From: JBBDYH01 sp040901795
GTDB lineage: Bacteria > Planctomycetota > Planctomycetia > Pirellulales > JALHPA01
Direction of reading: 5' to 3'
Assembly (NCBI GenBank): GCA_040901795.1
Contig: JBBDYH010000034.1
Span: forward strand, 1-39,770
Length of the DNA: 39,770 bases
Shown: positions 16,901 through 24,400 of the stretch, piece by piece
Numbering within the stretch: position 1 is the stretch's first letter
How the letters are laid out: each line of letters begins with the position of its first letter
Notes under the pieces: model-generated
Told to the model about the DNA's origin: nothing
What the model saw: the letters and a program-made list of their open reading frames with translations, nothing else
Database searches by the model: none
Made by a program: the position numbers and the translations under genes

Positions 16901-18554
16901 TAATGTTCACTCCACCGGCCGCGGGCGTCAAAGCCGGATCGGCAACGCCGACGGGCGATCCGCTGGAGTGACCTTGAAAATTGCCCTCGCCGGTTGTGAA
17001 CCTGTTGTTGTCGATGACCTTCTGCCAGTTCGTTCCGGCGCCTTGGTCCAGATCGATAAACAAGTTCGCGCCGTCGTTGCTCATCAACAAGAACTCGGTC
17101 GCGCCAGCACTGGCGACGTTCAGCTTGCCGGTGAAGCGGGAAATAAAATCCATGTCGCCGTTTAACGAGACGCCGAGGTTCGCATTACCGGTGTTGAAGA
17201 TTTCGTTCAAATCGTCGTTGGTGCCGCCATCGACCAGATTTCCGTCGCCGCGCGGGAAATTGATCGGCAGGTTGACAGGCACCGTGATGGAGGGCGAGAG
17301 CGGCGCGAGCTTGGAATCGAAGAGCGCCTTGGTGTCGAGCCCGGACCAACCTAAGCCGTTCGCACTATCAGGAATGCCCGGCAAGACGGGATTGAAGATA
17401 TCGGGATCCGGGTAGAAACTTGCTGTGGTGCCGAACAAGCCCCCGATGGCGGGCACGCCCAAGTCATTGCCCATGGACAGCGTGGCGCCGTTGAGATTGA
17501 TCGGGCCGCTGCCTATCGAGGTCGCGCCGGCGCTTCCGATGCCAATCGCCAGTCTGCCTGCATTGACGTTGACTGCCCCCACCGACGTGACGTTCGAGCC
17601 GCCGGCGGTCGGGATGCTCAGCTCTCCGGCGCCCGTTTTGGTCAAGCTGGTGACGGCGCCCGTAGAACGGAGCGGGCCGGTGACGACCTTGCCGCTGTTG
17701 ACGGCAAAAGTGGACGCAGCTCCGACGTTGGTTTGCGTGAACGTGGCAGTGTCAGCCGCTTCCACGGTGAATGTCGTGCCGTCCGCCACGGTCAAAGCAC
17801 CGAAGGGAACCACTCTGCCTTGCAGCAGATTGAGCGTCCCATTCGCAGTGACATTCACGTTCTGGTTGTCCCGCGAGGTGTCGACATTGTAGGTCTTCAC
17901 ACGGAACAGGTTCGCGGAACCGTTGTCGACCGGACGAATATAGTTCGCCTGCGTGGTGTCCCCCGCAATAGGCACGGTGAAGTCAATCCCGAAGCCCAAA
18001 GTATTATCCCAGCCACCGCTGTTGCTGGGCCCCCAACCGCCGCCCCCTTCGCCAAAGCGAAGCTCAAGGTCGTGCCAACCGGCTGGCAGGTTTAGCACGC
18101 CGGTGGTGTTGGGTACGTCCCACTGTTGATTGCTAAGTCGCGTGATTCCATCGATTTTGATCAGCGTGTTGTCGTCAAAGTGCTCGGCCATTGCGAAGTG
18201 GCCGATGCCATCGCCCGCGGTTCCGTTGTCGGGCACCAGGAATTGACCGGTATAAATATGGGTCGTGTTGTCGGGCCACGGCTCGACGTTGCCACTGCCT
18301 GAGATCTGCGCAAGTCTTGGCTCAAGCTTAATGCCGCCAACCTCCGGATTGGGGCTGGTGCCCGGATTGGGAGCGGTGGTGTTGAACGAGCCCGAGAGGC
18401 GGCCTTCGAGCAAGCCCGGCGTAATCGTCTCCACGCCGATCGTGAGGTTCGGCGGCAGCGAAATCTGTGCGAAAGCATCCGAACCAAGCGTTCCCAATCC
18501 CAACGTCGTCGCAAGCGAGACCGCACTCTTCCTCAAAAAACTGCGCTTTGACAT
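13989..18554 (-). CDS. Array gene 1: giant modular dockerin/PEP-CTERM surface protein
   Basis: A 1,521-aa secreted protein. Start 18554 is chosen over an open extension to 18749 because MSKRSFLRKSAVSLA begins a signal peptide ending DAFA|QI, a GGAG lies 8 bases upstream, and all paralogues start here. Modules in order: a 'TGQFLVPDNGT..FDDNTLIKIDG..AGWHDLELRFG' beta-sandwich (about 43-212), beta-strand-repeat region, PA14-like domain (about 377-597), beta-strand region, a second copy of the first module (about 751-923), and a third, diverged copy (about 1085-1265). Two dockerin-type calcium loops follow (GDANLDGVVNDDDVT from 1423 and GDFTYDGAVNDDDVT), then the PEP-CTERM signal VPEPATWLML at 1495 with a helix and WRRRKV. 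It is presumably exported by Sec, anchored and processed by an exosortase encoded elsewhere. Role in adhesion or glycan binding is inference. Confidence 0.9.
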   Translation of the reverse strand: MSKRSFLRKSAVSLATTLGLGTLGSDAFAQISLPPNLTIGVETITPGLLEGRLSGSFNTTAPNPGTSPNPEVGGIKLEPRLAQISGSGNVEPWPDNTTHIYTGQFLVPDNGTAGDGIGHFAMAEHFDDNTLIKIDGITRLSNQQWDVPNTTGVLNLPAGWHDLELRFGEGGGGWGPSNSGGWDNTLGFGIDFTVPIAGDTTQANYIRPVDNGSANLFRVKTYNVDTSRDNQNVNVTANGTLNLLQGRVVPFGALTVADGTTFTVEAADTATFTQTNVGAASTFAVNSGKVVTGPLRSTGAVTSLTKTGAGELSIPTAGGSNVTSVGAVNVNAGRLAIGIGSAGATSIGSGPINLNGATLSMGNDLGVPAIGGLFGTTASFYPDPDIFNPVLPGIPDSANGLGWSGLDTKALFDSKLAPLSPSITVPVNLPINFPRGDGNLVDGGTNDDLNEIFNTGNANLGVSLNGDMDFISRFTGKLNVASAGATEFLLMSNDGANLFIDLDQGAGTNWQKVIDNNRFTTGEGNFQGHSSGSPVGVADPALTPAAGGVNITNPAAPTLSAGVYDYIVGFYNKNTNEAGIELFWDPAGGADAFEIIPYAIATGPVSLNNELNVSGNSSLEVTAPSATLANLRMNPGSSLTTSGNAITTGVTATGAGTVTIGTSGAPVNLTTLNDGGNAVSFMAGPGVVNLTRVGGPGPALGATSSVGATTGGRLIASNSSATETTLGGASVLLTGGTLELSVLSVPGPGATLTAGLLEGRLSGSFNTTAPNPGTSPNPEVGGIKLEPRLAQISGSGNVEPWPDNTTHIYTGQFLVPDNGTPGDGLGHFAMAEHFDDNTLIKIDGVTRLSNQNWDIPNTTGALTLSAGWHDLELRFGEGGGGWGPSNSGGWDNTLGFGIDTTLPIEGDTTQANYVRPVDNGSMNLFRTITGPLLTPNFQSNVSATENSTINVVGATGAQIGSVSVADGKTLTATGNGLTVNNVTMGAGGAFSMTGPSKVTGALNGAGTLLVTKNTTVDFTNSGAAGTGSPKMDIARGGTVNFTAGSGNTFGGAAVSTIANEGLLHAANGVTDLSGATMTTANVPGLTPGLLGGRVTGSPNATDFPTDVAGDLSPSRANTTNVGFFGGNGGTWVYRGEVKIPDTDGDGTPGPVAFGEQFDDYVLLKIDGEALINNNAWNVPASTGAIERADTEPDGQGTPGDGWFSFEGRFGDSGGGIGANTGWDIGFGIDTNPADGFDTASPQEAPDPPATRGQYVVVPADNGSMNLFRFDNPALENIRVDAGATLKLGAMVNANIVTLAPTSRLELHGATSKISHSAMTIPGTPTAPTATLDVTDSAIAIDYPAAGPNPSADTRARILAARGGTDLLGTWTGQGITSSSAAADNSTLSVGWANNADLPLGPYTTFRGQPVDDTTVLIRGTRIGDANLDGVVNDDDVTIVGATFGMTSGAVWALGDFTYDGAVNDDDVTLLGALYNPTATPVGDAPVALAGAVAAVPEPATWLMLSLGGLGAGLFGWRRRKV
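14143..14308. repeat. 166-bp dockerin block identical to gene 3
   Basis: This stretch, coding for the two dockerin repeats, is identical base for base to 21644-21809 in gene 3 and also occurs in gene 5, whereas sequence on both sides diverges. Gene 4 has a similar but diverged version. It is the longest perfect match seen between genes 1 and 3 and a natural site for recombination or assembly confusion. Confidence 0.85.
15781..16296 (-). repeat. Internal module repeat of gene 1 (second copy)
   Basis: About 515 bases that repeat 17905-18420 at an offset of 2,124 bases (708 codons, in frame), with identical runs of more than 80 bases including the segment coding for GEGGGGWGPSNSGGWDNTLG. It encodes the second 'GWHD..RFG' module. 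Confidence 0.8.
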
Positions 18555-18570
18555 TTCAAACTCCGCTGAT

Positions 18571-18595
18571 TTGGCCGAGCAATGTGAGCAATAAG
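18571..18595 (-). promoter_or_regulatory. Conserved leader box upstream of gene 1
   Basis: A near-start 5' leader segment, reading TTATTGCTCAC..GGCC on the minus strand, recurs at 26200-26224 (gene 3) and 31610-31634 (gene 4) at the same distance from the start codon, while the DNA further upstream differs more. It lies 5' of the GGAG ribosome-binding site and may affect translation or mRNA stability. Confidence 0.5.
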
Positions 18596-18750
18596 TACGC
18601 AACAACCCGTAATTCCGGCGCTGCGGCAAATCAGCAACGGCCGACACCAATCGGTGCTGCTTGAAAACCGGAAGCAACGCCCCCAACCATGCCAAAACAA
18701 GGCGCAGCGAACGTCCAGGCGAGAAATCACCCAGCCGCCGCGTCACCAAT

Positions 18751-18807
18751 CGCCTCGATCACTGTTCCCCAACCGTATCGAGAGATTCGGCACTAAGAAT
18801 AGTTGCC
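18751..18807 (-). promoter_or_regulatory. Conserved mid-leader block shared by genes 1 and 3
   Basis: A block nearly identical to 26389-26446 within the roughly 290-base 5' leader. It contains CTCGAT and ATCGAG, which could pair across a 17-base interval. Because it is retained in both paralogues between promoter and start codon, it is a candidate regulatory leader; simple shared ancestry is the alternative. Confidence 0.4.
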
Positions 18808-18852
18808 TGCAGCCCTGTAAATGGACCCTCCCACTGCGATCTTCTTCCGCGT

Positions 18853-18881
18853 AGACTAGTTGAGGATTCCAACCGTGTCAA
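18853..18881 (-). promoter_or_regulatory. Predicted promoter of gene 1
   Basis: On the minus strand TTGACA, a 17-base spacer and TAGTCT. The same TTGACW-N17-TAGNNT arrangement precedes genes 3 and 4, preceded by a shared GGCCAATTCG-type sequence, which is why it is called despite a poor -10 match. It predicts a leader of about 290 bases. Confidence 0.6.
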
Positions 18882-18967
18882 CGAATTGGCCAAAACGGCC
18901 AGTGAATTGGTGGAAAAAACAGCAGGGGTCGCAAGCCGAACGGCGTGGCGAGCCTTGGGATCCGGCT

Positions 18968-19073
18968 CTAAGGACCGCTAACACAACTGCACACACTAAC
19001 CCGAAGCGTGAGCGAGAAGCGGCCAAACTCGGCCTCGCTTACGCGTCGGGTTAGTATTGTTAGCGGTTCTAAG
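18968..19073. repeat. 106-bp palindromic element, downstream side of gene 2
   Basis: An imperfect long inverted repeat: outer arms CTAAGGACCGCTAACA / TGTTAGCGGTTCTAAG and inner arms TAACCCGAAGCGTGAGCGAG / CTCGCTTACGCGTCGGGTTA (18 of 20 paired). A related copy lies at 21087-21193, on the other side of gene 2. This copy overlaps the gene 2 stop codon and may serve as its terminator. It looks like a dispersed, non-autonomous repeat. No protein-coding gene was recognised in 18555-19068 beyond this, the gene 1 leader and its promoter. Confidence 0.8.
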
Positions 19074-21036
19074 GACGCTGCGCCTTGTCTTGCGCGCTTT
19101 GCAGCAAGGCTCTTACGGCCTCATTCTGCGGCTCAATTTTTTGCGCTTCTGCCAATTCCGCTGCGACATTCGCCCAATCCCCCTTGGCGGCATGAACGCG
19201 AGCCAGATTGATTCGCGACATGACGTCATTCTCGTTCGCCTCGACCGCGGCCCGCAAGTGCTCTTCCGCCCGCGGAAGATCCTGATTGACATAATGCCAA
19301 TAACCGAGATTGTTTTGCGCCCGAAAGTGTCGCGGGTCGATGCGAACGACTTCCTGCCACTCCTCCACCGCTCGTGCGGTGTTTTTTTGCATCGCATACG
19401 CGTGTCCCCGATGGTAACGCGCGGCGACGTCGGTGGGCTCGATCTGAATGGCCTGATCAAACAGCCTCAGGGCCTCCGACACTTCGTCGCCGGCCAACAG
19501 CGCCACGCCGAGCCTGACCATCCGCTCCGCGCTTTCCGGCTCGTTCTTCAATAGCGCACGAGCGGCCGCGATCGTATCAGGAGTCGCGTAGACTCGCCGG
19601 TAGTCGGTTTCCAATGTTCGCCGTTCTTGCTCGTTGCGGGTGAGCACCTGCAAGTGGAACTCCCCCATTTCATCGGACGAGTCCAGACCGTAAGTGACAC
19701 GCTTGGGAGGATGAATCGGATTCCGCAGGTTATCTTCCGAATTGTCATATTCAATCCGCATCGAGAGCCGCGTCCCAGCCGGCAGCTTGATGGGCCGCCG
19801 ATACCGGTAATCTTCCTGCCAGGCGAAGTCCCAGTCGTCAATCCGCAATAGCCACTGCTTCTGCTCGTCGGGCAGAATTGCCCAGGCCATGACTTTGCGG
19901 CACAGGTAATGCGCGTGCGGCATTACGCTGATCACTTCCACGTCAACCGGCAGCACGTAGCTGCTTTCAATCGCGTAGTCCTTCACCCCCGCCGGAATAT
20001 CAATCTCCACCGAGCGCAGCATCAATGCCGATGGCTGCAGTGTCGGCGGAGTTTCTGAAAAGTATAAGGCGGCCTCGGCCTGAACCTGCTCTTCCTTACC
20101 CGTCGGCCGAATGTGCATTTGCAGCACCAGATCCGCACGTCTGGGCAGCCACCATGACATCTCTGCGCGTCCCATCGAGGCCTGTTTGCCAGGGTGCCAG
20201 CTCAACGCCTGGCCGAGCGGACGCTGCACGCCGGTGCCGGGATCCATGCCGCTATACCCCACGCCCGCCTCGGCGGCGTCATTCCGTTTGGCGGCATGCC
20301 CTGTGGGATCGACAAAAACGAAACCGTGGTGCACGACGTTGCCGCCGCCCGTTCGCACGTGCACACCCTTCACCCACTTGCCGTCAGGCAGGCCTGCAGG
20401 CGCCACGAAGTTCCGGTAAACATCCGGTCCCACCGGCGGCACGACAAATGGCTCCGGCATCTTCACGACCAGATCCGGCTTTCCGAGACTCCAACCTCTG
20501 ATGGCGGCAGGCGCCGGCGGCCGGTCCCGCTCGTCCCCTTCGCTGGTTCCCTCGCTGATCCAGCGTTGAATGACGTCGATTTCGACATCGCTCAACCGTC
20601 GCTCTCCTGCGAACTCGACGAGCCCCTCGGCCGGCATCCAGGGCGGCATGGAACGCCGCGCCACCGCCTCGCCGATCCGCTTCGCGCGCCTCTTGAAGTC
20701 ACCATAGGACAACAGGGGAAAGGGCGCCGCCTCACCGGGACGGTGACAGGGGGAACAGTGCCTGAAAACGATTGGCGCCACGTCGCGATTGAAGGTGACT
20801 ACTGAGTGATTGCCTGCGACGTGAATCTGCCGACCGTGCTCTCGCTCGACCGTTCGTGCCGCGGTGCTGGGATCGTCGAAGTTTCGCTTCTCGCCGTCAC
20901 TTGGCGGGAGCAAGAATCCAATCCCTACCGTCACAACCACGGCGACGACGAATGAAATACCGCACTGCGTACACACTCGTCGCCGCATCTTGACCGCCAG
21001 TTGCTGAGAAATCCCATTCCCGGCCGCCTCGCACAC
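19069..21036 (-). CDS. Gene 2: cytochrome c / type-II copper monooxygenase-like / TPR fusion
   Basis: A 655-aa exported or membrane-anchored protein with a transmembrane helix at about 27-44. Domain 1 is a short c-type cytochrome module: CSPCH (C94, C97, H98) with M130 of RRSMPPW as likely distal ligand. Domain 2 (about 190-465) resembles the copper type-II ascorbate-dependent (PHM-like) monooxygenase fold. The expected copper ligands are visible: H236-H237 (NVVHHGF) and H308 (LQMHIRPTG) for one copper, H374, H376 (MPHAHYL) and M457 (SDEMGEF) for the other. Domain 3 (about 500-650) is TPR repeats. The GTG start at 21036 is tentative; an ATG at 20988 gives 639 aa, and neither has a good RBS. 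It is inserted between two PEP-CTERM paralogues and flanked by palindromic elements. Substrate unknown. Confidence 0.88.
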   Translation of the reverse strand: MCEAAGNGISQQLAVKMRRRVCTQCGISFVVAVVVTVGIGFLLPPSDGEKRNFDDPSTAARTVEREHGRQIHVAGNHSVVTFNRDVAPIVFRHCSPCHRPGEAAPFPLLSYGDFKRRAKRIGEAVARRSMPPWMPAEGLVEFAGERRLSDVEIDVIQRWISEGTSEGDERDRPPAPAAIRGWSLGKPDLVVKMPEPFVVPPVGPDVYRNFVAPAGLPDGKWVKGVHVRTGGGNVVHHGFVFVDPTGHAAKRNDAAEAGVGYSGMDPGTGVQRPLGQALSWHPGKQASMGRAEMSWWLPRRADLVLQMHIRPTGKEEQVQAEAALYFSETPPTLQPSALMLRSVEIDIPAGVKDYAIESSYVLPVDVEVISVMPHAHYLCRKVMAWAILPDEQKQWLLRIDDWDFAWQEDYRYRRPIKLPAGTRLSMRIEYDNSEDNLRNPIHPPKRVTYGLDSSDEMGEFHLQVLTRNEQERRTLETDYRRVYATPDTIAAARALLKNEPESAERMVRLGVALLAGDEVSEALRLFDQAIQIEPTDVAARYHRGHAYAMQKNTARAVEEWQEVVRIDPRHFRAQNNLGYWHYVNQDLPRAEEHLRAAVEANENDVMSRINLARVHAAKGDWANVAAELAEAQKIEPQNEAVRALLQSAQDKAQRP

Positions 21037-21086
21037 GATTGCTGGCTTGGCACAATGGAACCGCGCGCCGTTTGAAGGGCTAAAAT

Positions 21087-21193
21087 CTTAGAACCGCTAA
21101 CACAACCGGCACACAGTAACCCGAAGCGTGAGCGAGGAACCGGCAGATTCGGCCTCGCTTACGCGTCGGGTTACTATTGTTAGCGGTTCTTAG
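21087..21193. repeat. 107-bp palindromic element, upstream side of gene 2
   Basis: Second copy of the element at 18968-19073, in the same orientation, with outer arms CTTAGAACCGCTAACA / TGTTAGCGGTTCTTAG and the same inner GCGTGAGCGAG / CTCGCTTACGC palindrome. It sits 50 bases upstream of the gene 2 start, where its promoter should be. Confidence 0.8.
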
Positions 21194-21312
21194 TCTAACT
21201 GGGTAGCGTTCCCTGTCCAAGTTTGAGCCCGGTTCGATTGATCAAGAACCAAGAAATAACCCGGGGGGTTCACCTGGTTGCGGTGCGGTCTCCCGACGGC
21301 ACGTCATGGACT

Positions 21313-21330
21313 GCGGTAACTTGTTACCGC
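21313..21330. repeat. Perfect hairpin followed by T-rich tract
   Basis: An 8-bp stem (GCGGTAAC / GTTACCGC) with a TT loop followed on the plus strand by TTTCTTTTTC. It looks like a Rho-independent terminator for plus-strand transcription, but no plus-strand gene precedes it. A second perfect hairpin (GCGGCGAC / GTCGCCGC) lies at 21382-21399. Both sit in the 447-base gap 21037-21483, in which no protein-coding gene is visible. Confidence 0.55.
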
Positions 21331-21409
21331 TTTCTTTTTCTGTGGGCCTCAACAGACTTCTGCGCCGTTTGGAAAAAGAGAGCGGCGACGAGTCGCCGCA
21401 CTCCATAGA

Positions 21410-21437
21410 ACAACCCCGGGCTTTGGCCCGGGGTTGT
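21410..21437 (-). terminator. 12-bp stem hairpin downstream of gene 3
   Basis: Same hairpin as at 13915-13942 (stem ACAACCCCGGGC) with a CTTTGG-centred loop region instead of CGTTGG. The stem-proximal second hairpin is at 21464-21482. Sequence further from the stop differs from gene 1, so this hairpin marks the edge of the shared tail. Confidence 0.55.
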
Positions 21438-21483
21438 GTGTTGTTGCTACTACTTGCAGGGCACCTCTCGCGGAGCGAGAGGG

Positions 21484-24400
21484 CTACACTTTCCTGCGCC
21501 GCCAGCCGAACAGGCCGGCGCCCAAACCGCCCAGCGTGAGCATCAGCCAGGTGGCTGGCTCAGGGACCGCCGCCACCGCGGTTTCCAGCGCGAGTGGTGC
21601 TGCTGCGCCACCGACCGGCATAGCCGTGGGGTCATACAAGGCGCCCAACAACGTCACGTCGTCGTCATTGACGGCGCCGTCGTAGGTGAAGTCGCCCAAG
21701 GCCCAAACTGCACCGGAGGTCATCCCGAATGTCGCGCCCACGATCGTTACGTCGTCGTCGTTGACCACGCCGTCCAGGTTGGCGTCGCCAATCCGCGTGC
21801 CGCGGATGATCACCGAAGTGTCATCCACCGGCTGGCCGCGGAAGTTGGTATACGGACCCAAGGGCAAGTCCGCGTTATTGGCGTAACCCACCGCGAGAGT
21901 CGAGTTGTCGGCCGCCGCGCTGCTGCTGGTGATGCCCTGGCCGTTCCAGGTGCCCAACAGATCCGTGCCGCCGCGGCCGGCGATGATTCGCGACCGTGTG
22001 TCCGCGGAGGGGTTCGGGCCGCCGGTTGGGTAATCGAGCACGATCGCGCTGTCGGTCACGTCCAAGGTGGCGGTCGGCGCAGTCGGGGTGCCGGGAAGTG
22101 TCAGCGCGCTCGCGTTGATCTTGCTCGTCGCGCCGTGCAATTCGAGGCGGCCCATCGGCGCGATGTTCACAACATTAGCGCCGATGATCGCGCCAAGCTT
22201 CAGCGTGGCGCCTGAATCGACTTGCAACAAAGTTGAGCCGCTGACGGCGCCCAACGGAATAATCCTGCGCGGGCCATCCGCCGGATCCCAGTAGAGCTCG
22301 ATTCCCGCTTCATCGTTATTGGCGTTGAAAAAACCCACGGCGAAGTCGTAGCTGCCGACACTGAGATTCGGCGCGGCGGTTTGTGTTATGGCCGGCGTGC
22401 CGGGATTGCCTACTCCTGCGGTCCCGTGCTCATCGAAGGCGCCGCCGCCTGTAGTGCTGAATCGATTGTGATCCGCGACTTTGACCCAATTGGTTGCGGT
22501 CCCCTGGTCTAAATCGAGGAACATGACACCGCCGTCGTTGGCCGCCAGCCCGAAACCGGTGGTCCCGGGCGAGAGGATGTTTAGCTTGCCGGTGAATCGA
22601 ACCACAAAGTCGGTATTGCCGGACAACGGCACGTTGAGATTGGCCCCGTCCACATTGAATATCTGCTCTGGACCAAAGTCATTCGTGCCGCCATCGACCA
22701 GGCTGGCATTTCCGCGTGGGAAATTGATCTCCAAGCCTTCGATGTTCCTCGTGGCCAGCGGAGTTTTCCCGGCCAAGGCCGCGTCGAACTGCGCCTTACT
22801 GTCGAGCCCCACCCAACCAAACGTATTCGCGCTATTCGGAGCGGGTGGCAGCGTAACGGCTGCGGTGTCGTAAAAATCTCCAACGATACTCGATAGACCC
22901 GAGGACACAACGGTGCCCGGAACATTGGTCGTGGTGACCACCGCCCCGGATAGATCCGTAACGCCGTTCTGGGCGCGCAGCGTCCCCTCGTTGCTGATCG
23001 CGACAACGGATGAACCACCAAACGTGCTGCCCGCGCCCGTTCCAAAGTTCACCGTGCCGCCGCGTGCGATGCCAATCGAAGGAGTGCCGGAGGAAGCAGC
23101 GCCGCTGCGGATAAAATTCACTGTCGTATTGGCCGCCACTTGTACGGTGCCGGCGCCTTCTATGGAACCGCTGATCCGCAGCAAATTGCCCGCAATCGTC
23201 AACGTCTTTCCTGCGTCCACAGACAAACCGCCCAGTTGCGCGCTTGTTGAACCAGTGACATTGATCGTCGAATTCTCCGTCGCTCGGATGTTGCTGGCAA
23301 AATCGGGCGGCGGTGCGATGGTCCCGCGGACGATCTCGACGGCGTTCACCGGCGCTCGAGCCGGGCTGCCAATCAGCGGCGTCGTCGTCAACGTGAAATT
23401 CGGCGTCGTTACACCGCGAAACACGAGGTAATTGCTGCCGGGCGTCGCCCCTGGGTCGATAGCATCTTCAATAAAGGTGCCGTTGAAGGGCGATTCGACG
23501 ATGTTGTTTTTCGTCGTGCCGCCGAGCGTGTAGTCGCCGCCACGGCCGTTGATGCCTCCCTTGACGTAAACGTATACATCATAGCCGGTGCCGGATGTGA
23601 GCGAGGCGGGCAAGCCTGTCACAGCAATCGTGACGCCGGTCTCTCCCACTCCGCCGGTGTCCAGGTAGCCGGCCATCAGATCACGATTCTCTCCGGCTGG
23701 CGCCGTGTTGTTTTCTTCCCCCTGACCGGTGCTGGACCAAAGGCCGTTCGAACTCCAGGTGACACTCGCGCCGCTTGGGTTCGCTGTGCCGTTCACAACC
23801 TGGTTGAGCGCCTGAAGAGCGGCCTCGTTCTGCGCGCCAAAATTGTTCCACGTAGGCGTGCTGAAAACGCCGGCGGGGCCGGTCACTTGGCTGTTGCCGT
23901 CGTCTCCGCCCGCGCCGTCCGGTTGGTTGGCCCCAAACTTAACCGGGATGCTGATGGACCCAGGCGCTAAAGATTGGGACGTACGCAATTCCAGCGTACC
24001 ACCGCTGAGCGTGACGGGCGCACCGGCGAGTGTGTTTCCCGTCGCATCGTTGGTGGCCACGAGCGTGCCGCCGGCGGCCGCGCCGACGCTGCTTGTTGCA
24101 CCAAGATTGGGACCCGGACCGCCGGTGCGCGTGAGCCGCACCTCTCCTGGAGCAGCGGAGAATAGCACCGACTTGCCGCTGTCGTTCAGCGTCGTCAGAT
24201 TCACCGGTCCGCCCGACGAGCCAATTGTCACGGTGCCCGCGTCGGTCGCCGTGATGCCCGTCGTCAGCGAGTTGCCCGAAACGGTCAGGCTACTGCCCGG
24301 GTTCATTTGCAGGTTGGTGAGCGTTGCCGAAGGCGATCGGACTGACAGACCTGAGTTGCCGCTCACGACCAATTCGTTGTTGAGCGTCACGGGGCCCGTC

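Noticed and set aside
18555..18749. N-terminal extension of gene 1 (and 36627-36821 for gene 5)
   Set aside because: The signal peptide, ribosome-binding site and paralogue starts all point to the internal ATG; the extension translates the leader.
21313..21330. Rho-independent terminator for a plus-strand gene
   Set aside because: The hairpin plus T-tract fits, but no plus-strand gene is present upstream; kept only as a repeat.
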